Origin: Nitrospira sp.
GTDB taxonomy: Bacteria > Nitrospirota > Nitrospiria > Nitrospirales > Nitrospiraceae
DNA length: 59,865 nucleotides
Reading direction: 5' to 3'
NCBI GenBank assembly: GCA_016715825.1
Contig: JADJXO010000004.1
Coordinates: 1 to 59,865 of the forward strand
Shown: positions 1-8,713 of the stretch, piece after piece
Layout: each line of letters starts with the position of its first letter
Position numbering within the stretch: the first letter of the stretch is position 1
The notes under the pieces: generated by a model
Told to the model about the DNA's origin: nothing
Database searches by the model: none
What the model saw: the letters and a program-made list of their open reading frames with translations, nothing else
Translations under genes and position numbers: made by a program

Positions 1-2
1 TT

Positions 3-278
3 ACAACGTTTGAGAACAAATTGGGCCGGGTCACTGTCCGCTACAGTGGCACAGGAGCTCATGAAGAAATCATGCGCTACCTTCAGTCTCAATACGGTCC
101 ACTCGATCACACACCAGGACAAATCGCGGTCGGCTCAGTGAAGGTATACGCTTGGCATGGCGTTCATACGGAGGTGACGTTGCGGTTTGAGAGTAAAATT
201 GAACGAGGCATTATCTTTTTCGAAAGCCGCACACTTCCTGAAAAACTAGCCGATGGGACTAGCGCTACGGTCTTCTGA
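3..278 (+). CDS. 3' end of a hypothetical protein gene (cut by window edge)
   Basis: The reading frame is open from the first bases of the window (Thr-Thr-Phe-Glu-Asn-Lys...) and ends at a TGA, so the start lies upstream. A TTG at 21 is in frame but is more likely an internal Leu codon. About 91 residues are visible. They are mixed beta/alpha with a YAWHGVHTEVTLRF strand near the end and no catalytic motif I recognise. The style resembles the C-terminal half of secreted hypothetical proteins that are common in this kind of genome, but I assign no function. Confidence 0.6.
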   Translation, partial: TTFENKLGRVTVRYSGTGAHEEIMRYLQSQYGPLDHTPGQIAVGSVKVYAWHGVHTEVTLRFESKIERGIIFFESRTLPEKLADGTSATVF

Positions 279-393
279 CCATATCCTCGAACAGTATCAC
301 CACCACGCTTCCAGATGACTTCCAAGTATGCGGTCATATTGCTGAATTGATTTGGAAAGGCCCTTTCACGAGGGTATGATAACGGGACTTATC

Positions 394-783
394 ATGTACA
401 ACCGAAAGCCTTATGTGCCGTTAGACAACCGCTATGCCGAACGCATCGCGGTCACATGTCGAGTTCGCTATGTCGGCGAAGTTCCGACACAACCGCATCA
501 AGGGGAAGGCCTCACGAAAAATATATCAGTCTCTGGATGTCATGTTATCAGCGACCGCCCGGTCACCCGTGGCACATTATTAACGCTGACCGTCTCACTT
601 CCAGACGGACTACCACAACTGGTCATCAAATCTGCGCATGTGGTATGGGTGTCCGGGTGCCAGTTTTCCGTCCGATTCATGGACCTGAGTCAGGACCGCC
701 GGAAGCGGCTGCAAGCCTTCATCTGGAAAAGTATTTCCCTCAAGACGGTGAGTGATCAGCGAACCCGATTCCGACTCATGTAG
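394..783 (+). CDS. PilZ domain protein
   Basis: Small cytoplasmic protein made of one PilZ domain, the fold that usually binds cyclic di-GMP and controls motility, exopolysaccharide or gene expression. The N-terminal arginine motif (RYAERIAV) is followed about 40 residues later by NISVSGCHV, which fits the usual D/NxSxxG signature with Asn in place of Asp. A hydrophobic beta strand (VIKSAHVVWV) and a C-terminal helix complete the fold. I chose the ATG that gives MYNRKPYVPL because AACGGGA precedes it at good spacing; a TTG at 352 or an ATG at 376 would add 14 or 6 residues. The Asp-to-Asn change may weaken ligand binding. Target unknown. Confidence 0.75.
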   Translation: MYNRKPYVPLDNRYAERIAVTCRVRYVGEVPTQPHQGEGLTKNISVSGCHVISDRPVTRGTLLTLTVSLPDGLPQLVIKSAHVVWVSGCQFSVRFMDLSQDRRKRLQAFIWKSISLKTVSDQRTRFRLM

Positions 784-1032
784 TTCCCCACCAGCCCGCT
801 GGCAGATCCAGCAGGAAGCCGTACGCTTCCAAGAGCACGTGAGCATTCTTTTCTCCCTGCACCTGTGTTCAGAAACCCTTCGGTGACGAAAACCCGCTCG
901 TCACGCTCTGTGTCCCCCTTCGGGGCGAGGTTTACCCCCTCCGTTTGTAGGGAAGTAATACTAATATCCCGCGCTACTCTTTATGCATAGGAAAACGCTC
1001 GGAGCGGAATCACAATCGTGGAGGGAATGACC

Positions 1033-1416
1033 ATGAGACGGATGAAACACATAAGACATTCAGAATGTCGACACTCCCACCCTTCAATAGAACGCCGGAC
1101 AATACGGAGGACGCCCATCTCCTTCGGGCTCATGTATTCGGGCTTCAACGGAGAAGACGTCTTGATCGGTGATGGCTTCGTTGCCGACTTGTCAGAGGGC
1201 GGAGTCGGTATTCGTGGGAATTGTCCGGTGCAGGTTGGGATGGACCTCACATTGTTCCTGTATGTGCCGAATGAGGAAGATCCGTTATTCATCCTAGAGG
1301 GAACCGTGGCATGGACGACAGGGCCGCTGTTCGGTGTGACCCTGAAAGAGCTGAGTCTGTCCGAAGGGAATCGGATGCGGGTATTTCTCCATCCCCCGTC
1401 TGTTGGCCAAGCATAG
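1033..1416 (+). CDS. PilZ domain protein
   Basis: Second PilZ protein, about 127 residues. The arginine-rich N-terminus (ERRTIRRTPI) is the likely c-di-GMP-binding loop, and VADLSEGGVGIRG is a clear DxSxxG motif. The rest alternates beta strands (LTLFLYV, FILEGTVAWT, FGVTLKEL) as expected. The ATG preceding AGACGG was chosen because GAGGG lies 8 bases upstream; in-frame GTG (1018) and ATG (1027) are alternatives. It follows another PilZ gene on the same strand, and a third lies at 7.8-8.1 kb, so c-di-GMP signalling seems prominent here. No output domain is attached; a partner protein is expected. Confidence 0.8.
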   Translation: MRRMKHIRHSECRHSHPSIERRTIRRTPISFGLMYSGFNGEDVLIGDGFVADLSEGGVGIRGNCPVQVGMDLTLFLYVPNEEDPLFILEGTVAWTTGPLFGVTLKELSLSEGNRMRVFLHPPSVGQA

Positions 1417-1541
1417 CGGATTGTTGCCTCGACAGGCCGTGCGGTGCTTTGAGGGGACTTTGTTCCCTTTAACAGCCTGCACGACCCGTCGCCCCGCGCG
1501 TGACCCTATCTTGCCTTTCCAGTGACCTGATGGTAGGAGTG

Positions 1542-1853
1542 ATGAATGATCGCTCACCCAGCATGAACAGAATTAGGCAGCCGACTCCTCATCCTCAACA
1601 GAATTCACGACCATCGGCTAACCAACGCCAAACCAGCGTGACCAACGCTATTCCAACGCGACTTGCTTCAAACGTATTTCTGAGAACGACCACGAGACAA
1701 GTCAGGACAACAGCCGGAGTCAGTATCCCCCTGCGCTTTCAGTTGCCGCATGATACTGTCGGCTTACCCATGGATCACAGGCAAACAAACACGGTCGCCG
1801 AGCGTATCTCCCTATTCCCTGACGAACTCGCTCCGCTATTGCGTAATTCATAA
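1542..1853 (+). CDS. small hypothetical protein upstream of RND efflux genes
   Basis: An open frame of 103 residues begins at an ATG preceded by TAGGAGTG and stops 15 bases before the ATG of the adaptor gene. The product is rich in Thr, Arg, Gln and Pro and has no signal peptide, membrane helix or recognised domain. Its close spacing to the adaptor gene and decent ribosome-binding site are the only support. It could be a leader or a chance open frame; confidence is low. Confidence 0.35.
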   Translation: MNDRSPSMNRIRQPTPHPQQNSRPSANQRQTSVTNAIPTRLASNVFLRTTTRQVRTTAGVSIPLRFQLPHDTVGLPMDHRQTNTVAERISLFPDELAPLLRNS

Positions 1854-1868
1854 TTGCTGCCCACTCCC

Positions 1869-3071
1869 ATGAACCATCTCGCTCGCCATCCTTTGGTAGT
1901 CCTAGGAATCGCCGTTGTGGTTGTACTGACCGCCCTTCTCATCGTTCGTCTGAGCACAGGCGCTAAGACCGATACACATAAGCCACGATTCGTTACCGTT
2001 GGCATTGCGTCTCCGATCAGACAAGATCTCGATGTTCGCTTGGCCTACACCGCGGATATCTCACCCAATCAGGTGGTGAATATTTTCTCGCGTGTCGACG
2101 GCCACATTGCCACATTGCACGTTGATAAAGGGGATTTCGTAAAGGCGAATCAGCTGCTTGTTGAGATCGATCACACGGACTATCAGCATGCGGTTAACCA
2201 AGCCAAAGCTAATCTTGCAGCAGCCAAAGCAAGAGTCGCACAACAGGATGCAGTTGTGCGTAATGCCAAGCTTACTGTTGATCGCATGCAGACTCTCATC
2301 AAAGATCAGTTCGTTTCGCGGCAGGACCTCGATAATGCAGAGGTCAATTTTGATACTGCGAGAGCGGCACAGGAATCTTTGCAAGCACAAGTGAACCAAA
2401 TGCACGTTGCCCTGGCTCAGGCAGAAGCCCATCTGGCCTATAGCTATATCCGAGCTCCCTTTGCTGGCTATATCGCCGAACGCAATCTCGATACCGGGTC
2501 CTATGTGAGCAGTGCTACGGCCAGTACGTCGACCATGTCACGAGGCATCATGAGCGTACATGACATCGATACGGTTCGTGTTCTGGTCGAAGTGGTCGAA
2601 CGAGATATTCCGCTCGTGAAAATCGGGCAAGGAGCTGAGCTTCGAGCTGAGGCGTACCCTGACCAGATATTTCATGGAACTGTGACCAGGATCGTCCAAG
2701 CCTTGAATCGTGCCACACGCACCATGACTGTTGAAGTCGACTTACCCAACAAAAATCACCGACTAAAAGGTGGAATGTTCGGCCGCGTCGAAGTAATGGT
2801 TGGGACACATCATCAGGCCTTGCAGATCCCTATCGACGCAGTCAGTCGCCTGGAAAGCACACAATATGTGTTTATTGTCGAAGAAGGACACGCGAGGCGG
2901 GTAGAAATTGAAATCGGTGCCCGGCAAGGGAACCAGATTGAGATCACTAAAGGCCTGACAGGAAATGAAGAAGTCATTGTCTCAGGAAAAGACTTAGTTC
3001 ACGATGGGACGCCCGTCCAAACTCGACTTCTTTCACCAGCTTTAGATTCTGATCCAGTGAGTAACGAATGA
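1869..3071 (+). CDS. RND efflux periplasmic adaptor (HlyD/MFP family)
   Basis: Membrane-fusion protein that links an inner-membrane RND pump to an outer-membrane channel. An N-terminal membrane anchor (HPLVVLGIAVVVVLTALLIV) is followed by a barrel-sandwich start (VVNIFSRVDGHIATLHVDKGDFVKANQLL), a long alpha-helical hairpin rich in Ala/Gln (about residues 105-190), the second lipoyl half (YIRAPFAGYIAERNLDTGSYV), then beta-barrel and membrane-proximal domains. About 400 residues, normal for the family. The ATG giving MNHLARH was preferred to a TTG 15 bases upstream. The pump gene follows 85 bases later on the same strand. No outer-membrane factor is encoded nearby, so a TolC-like protein must come from elsewhere. 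Substrate unknown. Confidence 0.9.
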   Translation: MNHLARHPLVVLGIAVVVVLTALLIVRLSTGAKTDTHKPRFVTVGIASPIRQDLDVRLAYTADISPNQVVNIFSRVDGHIATLHVDKGDFVKANQLLVEIDHTDYQHAVNQAKANLAAAKARVAQQDAVVRNAKLTVDRMQTLIKDQFVSRQDLDNAEVNFDTARAAQESLQAQVNQMHVALAQAEAHLAYSYIRAPFAGYIAERNLDTGSYVSSATASTSTMSRGIMSVHDIDTVRVLVEVVERDIPLVKIGQGAELRAEAYPDQIFHGTVTRIVQALNRATRTMTVEVDLPNKNHRLKGGMFGRVEVMVGTHHQALQIPIDAVSRLESTQYVFIVEEGHARRVEIEIGARQGNQIEITKGLTGNEEVIVSGKDLVHDGTPVQTRLLSPALDSDPVSNE

Positions 3072-3156
3072 GGCCTGCACTTCTCCCACATAGACGCAGT
3101 TCTTACAGGGCGGATTCAACCTCCGCAGCCAACTGCCCTTCTCTGATGTCTGCGAC

Positions 3157-6100
3157 ATGTGGCTAACTCTACTCGCATTACGCAATCGCATCGGCATTTT
3201 GATGCTGTCGTTGGCGTTCGTGGTATTGGGTATCACGTCACTTCAAAGACTGCCGGTTGATCTTTTCCCACAAATCCAGGTTCCCGTCGCATTCGTGGGT
3301 GTCATTTATAAAGGGGCACCTCCGCTCGACATTGAACAGAGTGTCGTATACCCGATCGAGAAAGCCGTCAGTTCTGCCTCCAATGTGGAACATGTCGAGT
3401 CGTTCAGTAAGCAAGGCCTCGGGGCAGTCCAGATCTGGTTCAACTGGGGGGCCAACCTCGATGTCGGACAAATGGAGGTCATGCAGCGTATCACACAGAT
3501 TCTGAACAGCCTCCCTCCAGGTATTCTGCAACCGTTCATCGTCAAGTTCGATGTCTCCAACATTCCGGTTTCAGTTGTCTCGGTCTCGAGCAACGAGCTG
3601 GATGAGCGCGCACTCTATGATCTTGCGTCCAACACGATCGCCCCGCAGATCGAGCAAATCGCTGACGTGGCGGCCGCGACCGTGGAAGGAGGAAAGATTC
3701 GCCAAATCAACATCAACCTCGATCCGGCGCTCCTCAGTGCCCGCGGGCTTTCGATCCTTGACGTCGTCAAATCGGTCAAAGCATCCAACTTGATCTTACC
3801 CTCAGGCGATATTAAGGCCGGCAACCTCGACTACAACGTGTTTACGAACAACCAGTTCAGGACGGTAGAGCCGATACAGGACGTCATCGTGAAGGTAAAT
3901 CCGCAGGGTACCCCTGTCCGTGTGCGTGACGTGGGAACCGTGACGGACTCCTCCGACATTCAAACCAACATCGTCCATACCGACGGAGCCAGATCCGTGT
4001 TTCTTCGTGTCAATAAACAACCGCTCGCCAACACGGTCGCCGTCGTCGACGCCCTCCGCGCCGCTTTGCCTCAAATGTTTGGTATCCCCGAAGGGGTAAA
4101 TCTTGGCATCTCGTTCGACCAGTCTCTCTACATCCGTCAAGCTATCCGGAATCTGGTCGAACAGGCCTTCCATGGTTCATTGCTGGCCGCGGCAGTGATT
4201 CTCATCTTCCTACGAAACCTGACCAGTACCCTGATCATTTCCGTGGCTATTCCGCTTTCGATGCTGGTGACGTTTGTGGTTCTGTACTTCACAGATCAGA
4301 CTCTGAATGTGTTTACACTCGGCGGGCTGGCGCTAGGAATCGGTCGGCTCGTGGATGACTCTATCGTAGAACTGGAGAACATTCAGCGCCACCTCAACAT
4401 CAACCCCAATCGATGGAACGGCATTCTCGAAGCCGCCCGTGAAGTGGCCATGCCGATCTTTGCCTCGACCGTGACGACGGTGGTTGTCTTCCTTCCGATG
4501 TTCTTCATCGTCGGTATCGCGCGCCTGTTATTGATTCCCCTGACCGTCACGATCGCCATCGCACTCTTCACGTCATTTTTCGTCTCCCGCACGGTAACCC
4601 CGGCACTCTGTTACAAATTCCTGAAGCCAGAACAGGAAGCACAACGTGCGTTGCCGAGCTGGCTGCGGGCGATGATGGAGTGGAGTCGGAACCGCTATGA
4701 ATCGCTGGATCGAAATTATGAACATTCCCTGCAATGGGTCCTGGCCCATCGCAAGATTCTCATCTGTACCGTTCTCCTGATTTTCCTTGGCTCGCTCATG
4801 CTCGTTCCTTTGATCGGAACCGAGTTCCTGCCGGTTTCCGATGAGAGTCAGTTTCGGATCGTGCTGCGAGCGCCGGTCGGCCAACGAGTCGAAAAGACCG
4901 AACAGCAGGTCTCTGAAGTCGAACGGGTCCTGCGTGCCAATATTCCCACGACCGAACTGATAACCATCGTTTCGAGTACCGGCGTGCTATCCCAAGGTCG
5001 TTCCTCTCTGTTCAACCCCAATACCGGTCCTCACACCTCGTCTATTCAAGTGTACCTCGTCGAGCCTGCTAAGCGGACACGAACTCAGGTCGAGATCATG
5101 AACGATGTACGCCCCATGATTGCCACACTATTTCCCGGCGTCTCAATGTATTTCGACCCCGGGGGATTAGTGAAGCGTGTCACAAGCTTTGGCTCACAAA
5201 AGACCGTCGATGTGGAAATTTACGGACATGACTTCGAAAAGGCGAGAGAGGTTATTGCCCAAGTCAAAGAGGTCATGGAGCACACTCCGGGACTAGCTGA
5301 CATTGAACCGAGCCGGGAGGAAAATTATCCGGAAGTCAACGTGACCGTGGATCGAGAGAAAGCCGCTCTACTCGGCATCACCGAAACCGATGTGGCCAAT
5401 GCCGTGCTCTTTTCCTTGAATGGGAACGGCCAAACCGACCCGATTATTTACACCGACCCTCAAAGCGGAAACGAGTACTTCATCAGCGCGTGGCTAGCCG
5501 AGAAACATCGTAAGAGTCTCACCGATTTGGAGAATATTCTCCTCACCACCAAGGCCGGCGAACCAGTCCTCCTCAAGAATATGGCGTCGCTTAAGTTGAA
5601 TGCCGGACCAGTGAAAGTGGACCGAAAGCACTTTCAACGCGTGATCCACATCACGGCAAATCCTATCAATCGAGCCTTAGGCGATATCGCGGATGATCTT
5701 GAGTCGGCATTCGCCAAACTCCAGCTACCTGCGGGGTTCAGCATCAAATTGGCCGGGCAGATTCAACAGCAACGGGAAACCTTCGAAGGCTTGCAGTTTG
5801 CCATCGTCCTCGCGCTCATGCTGGTCTATATGGTGATGGCGGCTCAGTTTAAGTCGTTCATCGACCCGTTCATCATCATGTTTGCAGTCCCGATGGGATT
5901 CCCTGGAGTTATCTTGATCCTGTTCTTGACAGATACGACACTGTCTACCTCATCAATGATGGGCATTATTATGATGTTAGGAATTGTGGTCTCAAACGGG
6001 GTGTTGCTGGTTGACTATACCAACGTGCTTCGTCGAAGGGGTGAGCCACTCCACCGCGCGGTCATGACCGGCGCGAGAACCAGGCTGAGACCGATCCTCA

Positions 6101-6342
6101 TGACCTCGCTCGCCACCGTCTTCGGACTTCTTCCCATGGCAATCGGACTCGGGACCGGAGCCGAAACCAATGCACCCTTGGCACGTGCGGTCGTCGGAGG
6201 GTTGAGCGCTTCCACTCTGCTCACGCTGTTCCTCGTCCCAACGATGTATGTAATCTTGGAAGAGCGGTTTCCACGGAGATTCGAGGTAGAGCCTGACGAG
6301 CAGGGATCGGCGTCACATGAGGCATTTCCTGATCCCAGATAG
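3157..6342 (+). CDS. RND efflux pump, inner-membrane transporter (AcrB/HAE-1 type)
   Basis: Proton-driven tripartite efflux pump of 1,061 residues, the usual length. An N-terminal membrane helix precedes the porter domain (residues about 40-330). The first bundle of membrane helices contains GRLVDDSIVELENIQRH, with the paired Asp residues of the proton relay. A second porter domain and a second helix bundle follow, including GIVVSNGVLLVDYTN and RPILMTSLATVFGLLPMAIGLGTG. These are HAE-1-like features; the heavy-metal subfamily would show a different TM4 motif, so organic substrates are more likely than metals. Paired with the adaptor upstream. The frame is fully intact, unlike the second RND pump near 50-53 kb. 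Confidence 0.92.
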   Translation: MWLTLLALRNRIGILMLSLAFVVLGITSLQRLPVDLFPQIQVPVAFVGVIYKGAPPLDIEQSVVYPIEKAVSSASNVEHVESFSKQGLGAVQIWFNWGANLDVGQMEVMQRITQILNSLPPGILQPFIVKFDVSNIPVSVVSVSSNELDERALYDLASNTIAPQIEQIADVAAATVEGGKIRQININLDPALLSARGLSILDVVKSVKASNLILPSGDIKAGNLDYNVFTNNQFRTVEPIQDVIVKVNPQGTPVRVRDVGTVTDSSDIQTNIVHTDGARSVFLRVNKQPLANTVAVVDALRAALPQMFGIPEGVNLGISFDQSLYIRQAIRNLVEQAFHGSLLAAAVILIFLRNLTSTLIISVAIPLSMLVTFVVLYFTDQTLNVFTLGGLALGIGRLVDDSIVELENIQRHLNINPNRWNGILEAAREVAMPIFASTVTTVVVFLPMFFIVGIARLLLIPLTVTIAIALFTSFFVSRTVTPALCYKFLKPEQEAQRALPSWLRAMMEWSRNRYESLDRNYEHSLQWVLAHRKILICTVLLIFLGSLMLVPLIGTEFLPVSDESQFRIVLRAPVGQRVEKTEQQVSEVERVLRANIPTTELITIVSSTGVLSQGRSSLFNPNTGPHTSSIQVYLVEPAKRTRTQVEIMNDVRPMIATLFPGVSMYFDPGGLVKRVTSFGSQKTVDVEIYGHDFEKAREVIAQVKEVMEHTPGLADIEPSREENYPEVNVTVDREKAALLGITETDVANAVLFSLNGNGQTDPIIYTDPQSGNEYFISAWLAEKHRKSLTDLENILLTTKAGEPVLLKNMASLKLNAGPVKVDRKHFQRVIHITANPINRALGDIADDLESAFAKLQLPAGFSIKLAGQIQQQRETFEGLQFAIVLALMLVYMVMAAQFKSFIDPFIIMFAVPMGFPGVILILFLTDTTLSTSSMMGIIMMLGIVVSNGVLLVDYTNVLRRRGEPLHRAVMTGARTRLRPILMTSLATVFGLLPMAIGLGTGAETNAPLARAVVGGLSASTLLTLFLVPTMYVILEERFPRRFEVEPDEQGSASHEAFPDPR

Positions 6343-6347
6343 TGCAG

Positions 6348-6686
6348 TTACGGTTCCACTATATTGGGAAACAAGGACTTCAGCTGCATGGCCAACCCAA
6401 TGTCCCCCGCGATCTGCAAACGCCCAGACATGGCCATGGTCATGCTACTCAACTGCCCATTGAGGATTCGAATGCAATCTTCCCCAGCCATCGACAGAGT
6501 CACATGTGGATCGCTGTGCACTCCATCCTTCACCACGCAGGTTCCGTTCTGGACCAGCAAATGATATTGCCCGCCTTGAGGCCCTTTGAGATCAAACTGG
6601 TACACGGCCTCGACATCCTCCGCGACATCTTTGTCCAGTTTTGATGGAAGAGTGTCGAGCACTTCTCGAATAGTTTTCGCGTTCAT
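6348..6686 (-). CDS. SCP2 sterol-binding domain protein
   Basis: A 112-residue stand-alone SCP2 domain, a small alpha/beta fold with a hydrophobic tunnel that binds lipids or acyl groups. The pattern of an acidic helical N-terminus, VYQFDLKGPQGGQYHLLVQNGTCVV, the central DPHVTLSMAGEDCIRILNGQ and a C-terminal GDIGLAMQLKSLFP is typical of bacterial SCP2 proteins. It faces the RND gene tail to tail, only 5 bases apart. A GGGGAG lies upstream of the ATG. A role in hopanoid or lipid handling is possible but not shown. Confidence 0.85.
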   Translation of the reverse strand: MNAKTIREVLDTLPSKLDKDVAEDVEAVYQFDLKGPQGGQYHLLVQNGTCVVKDGVHSDPHVTLSMAGEDCIRILNGQLSSMTMAMSGRLQIAGDIGLAMQLKSLFPNIVEP

Positions 6687-6722
6687 GAATGGGAAAACTC
6701 CCCTCAGGATGATAACAACATT

Positions 6723-6747
6723 CGGGGGCGGCTCTATTCCGCCCCCG
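6723..6747 (-). terminator. strong GC hairpin between two minus-strand genes
   Basis: A perfect 9-bp stem (CGGGGGCGG pairing with CCGCCCCCG) with a 7-base loop sits between the stop of the AdoMetDC-like gene and the start of the SCP2 gene. There is no long T run after it, so it may be a weak intrinsic terminator or an RNA-stabilising hairpin. Confidence 0.55.
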
Positions 6748-6775
6748 AGACAACTATATCTACGGTTGAAAAGGG

Positions 6776-7216
6776 TTAGTACCGGAGAGTGGCTGTTGCA
6801 ACACTACGCCGGGCGCCGAAGAACTCCTTCGAAAAGGACTCAACGACCGCCGGATCATAGCCTTTGCAGCTGAAAATGTCGAGATAGGCGTAATTCGTAT
6901 CGTTCGCAAAATGCCCGCTGATCAACGAGGTGGAAATCAACTGCACCATGGAATAACCGGCGACACGACCTTCGCCGAAATTCACAACCTGACACTCACC
7001 GAAACGCTTCATGCCGATGAGTTCGCACAACTCAACGACATAACGTTTGATAGATTCGGCATCACGGATAAGATCGGGATTGCAATCGTGGAGGTCGACT
7101 GCGGTACAGAGTCCCCATGCCTTGCCGTTGCCCACCATGTCCTGAACGGGTCGGGCCGTAGCTCCAGGGGCGTTGGATGGTAAGATTGTGGAGTCAGAAC
7201 TCGGCGAGCTGCTCAT
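6776..7216 (-). CDS. S-adenosylmethionine decarboxylase-fold protein (SpeD/SpeH-like), divergent
   Basis: A 146-residue protein of the pyruvoyl-dependent AdoMet decarboxylase family, whose proenzymes cleave themselves before a Ser to make the pyruvoyl cofactor for polyamine synthesis. Aligned to the short bacterial enzyme by eye, ISTSLISGH keeps the pyruvoyl-forming Ser and the His five residues later, and LDIFSCKGYDP keeps the catalytic Cys. The Glu before the Ser is replaced by Thr, and the conserved HTWPE becomes HFANDT, losing the Trp that stacks on adenine. This suggests autoprocessing is kept but the substrate is not AdoMet. A Ser/Pro-rich N-terminal extension may mean that the true start is the later MVGNGKAW. 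Family certain, activity open. Confidence 0.8.
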   Translation of the reverse strand: MSSSPSSDSTILPSNAPGATARPVQDMVGNGKAWGLCTAVDLHDCNPDLIRDAESIKRYVVELCELIGMKRFGECQVVNFGEGRVAGYSMVQLISTSLISGHFANDTNYAYLDIFSCKGYDPAVVESFSKEFFGARRSVATATLRY

Positions 7217-7386
7217 AGGGGGTCGCTACCTTTCTGTAAGTGGGTTAGGCACATCGACTGACCGTTGCGTGAACTATACCATTTTTTTTCGCTGCGTACG
7301 TGCCGGCAAGGAATATTTCAACCTCGAACAGGAAGTTATCCGCAATCGGTTGACAAGGTGACCTCGCTCAGGAAGAATGGCCCCAT

Positions 7387-7551
7387 ATGACGACGCTCCC
7401 ACAAGCACCACGAGTTGAACTCCCCGACCGCCTCTGTACCTGGTGCAAGGTGCTGATGAAAAAGCGGCTGGTTGGGGGGAATCGATTCATCCACTACACC
7501 TGTCCTAAATGCATTTTTCAGCACACCAGTCGACTCGCACAAAAATCATAA
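7387..7551 (+). CDS. 54-residue zinc-ribbon protein
   Basis: A very small intact frame starts at an ATG with AGGAAG about 11 bases upstream. The product contains CTWC, then 19-21 residues later CPKC, with basic residues between (MKKRL). Two CxxC knuckles in this arrangement make a zinc ribbon. There is no other domain and no obvious operon partner; neighbours on both sides are on the opposite strand. Nucleic-acid binding is a reasonable guess for such ribbons but is not demonstrated. Confidence 0.6.
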   Translation: MTTLPQAPRVELPDRLCTWCKVLMKKRLVGGNRFIHYTCPKCIFQHTSRLAQKS

Positions 7552-7807
7552 ACAATTGATTTATCAATATGTAATTGAGTCTCAGGGTGTATGTGAACTT
7601 CCTGTGACCTCGGATTCGATACCGCTTCCCCCCGATGCATTCCCATTCCAGCGTTAGGGGTCTGTGCAGGGGACACTGCACACTCAAGAAACCATATGCC
7701 CCGTGGGATATTAAGCATTTGATAAAACCTGACGACCCCGGCCATTTTCCATGCCACGCAGGAGTCAAACGAACAGACCCCCATATATGAATGATCGCCG
7801 GGGAGGA

Positions 7808-8131
7808 TTAGCCTCGAGAAAAACTGCTCTGGATGTGATCGTCAAGAATATGGACCAATCGTTCGCGGTCCTCCGCGCTGATCGCCATGATCCGTGCCCC
7901 CAATTTAGGAGCCCGCACATGGATGACCTCCAACTCACACGTTAAGGTTTTTCCGCCAGGAAGCTCAATGAGGAGCTGCAACACCTCGCCTTTCTTGACG
8001 AACAGCCGGCTCTCGAGCCGAACTCCCGACTCGCTCACATCGATGACCTTACAGGCTGCCGAAAGCGCCCCACGTTGTAACCGACCGGGACGGCCCATAT
8101 CCACACGCGAATGTTTCCGGTTGAACCCCAT
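7808..8131 (-). CDS. PilZ domain protein
   Basis: A 107-residue single-domain PilZ protein. The N-terminus RKHSRVDMGRPGRL carries the RxxxR-type arginine motif, and VIDVSESGVRLES is a textbook DxSxxG. Beta strands follow (LQLLIELPGG, LTCELEVIHV, GARIMAI) and a C-terminal helix. All residues needed for c-di-GMP binding appear present, so of the three PilZ proteins in the window this is the best candidate for a true c-di-GMP receptor. It is the last gene of a long minus-strand run. Confidence 0.85.
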   Translation of the reverse strand: MGFNRKHSRVDMGRPGRLQRGALSAACKVIDVSESGVRLESRLFVKKGEVLQLLIELPGGKTLTCELEVIHVRAPKLGARIMAISAEDRERLVHILDDHIQSSFSRG

Positions 8132-8199
8132 GATCTAGCCTCCCGTGGCAGGCATCATAACAGGAGGAGTACCTGTACCAAAGATATTTGGAGAAACCG

Positions 8200-8562
8200 C
8201 TAGAGTTTCCTGCCTACGAGAGCCCGCAGGTCCTCCATTCGCCGGCGATTGACACCAAGGTCGCTGTAGCCCGTGCGGGAAGCGGAGCGGAAGTGGACGG
8301 TCTTCGTGTCGTCGTCGAAGAGAAATTCGACATCGTCGACGAATCGGAGCAGCAGGGAAGTGAACTCATAATGAAGGTAGGACTCGTCTTCCTCAATGAG
8401 TTTGGTCCGAGAGAGTGAATTGATCACGGCCTTCAACGCCTCCTTCGCCTCAGCCCGCGGCTTTTTGTAGCGAAAGGGCGTGATCGCATGACCTTCGTCA
8501 GTCGCCTGGGTCGACACACAGTTGGGGCTGTCAGGACAGGGAGAAAGGGTCCGTTCACTCAT
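8200..8562 (-). CDS. DUF1499 family protein
   Basis: A 120-residue DUF1499 protein. Typical marks are the N-terminal CPDSPNCVST, a central YLHYEFTSLLLRFVDDVEFLFDD and the closing HFRSASRTGYSDLGVNRRRMEDLR. The family is widespread and of unknown biochemical function. No signal peptide is visible in this copy. It lies in a co-directional minus-strand run between the DUF2914 gene and a PilZ gene. Confidence 0.88.
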   Translation of the reverse strand: MSERTLSPCPDSPNCVSTQATDEGHAITPFRYKKPRAEAKEALKAVINSLSRTKLIEEDESYLHYEFTSLLLRFVDDVEFLFDDDTKTVHFRSASRTGYSDLGVNRRRMEDLRALVGRKL

Positions 8563-8713
8563 GGAGATGTCACTTTACATCCTTCCATAATGGCTCGCAA
8601 CCGGGTGCCTTCCATCCGTCCCCCTCTGCACCCTGGAAAAGACAACCAGCACATTCCTATTCGTTTTGGAATTCGTCGCCACGCAACGGTTCCTAGATCG
8701 GTGTCCAAACCGC

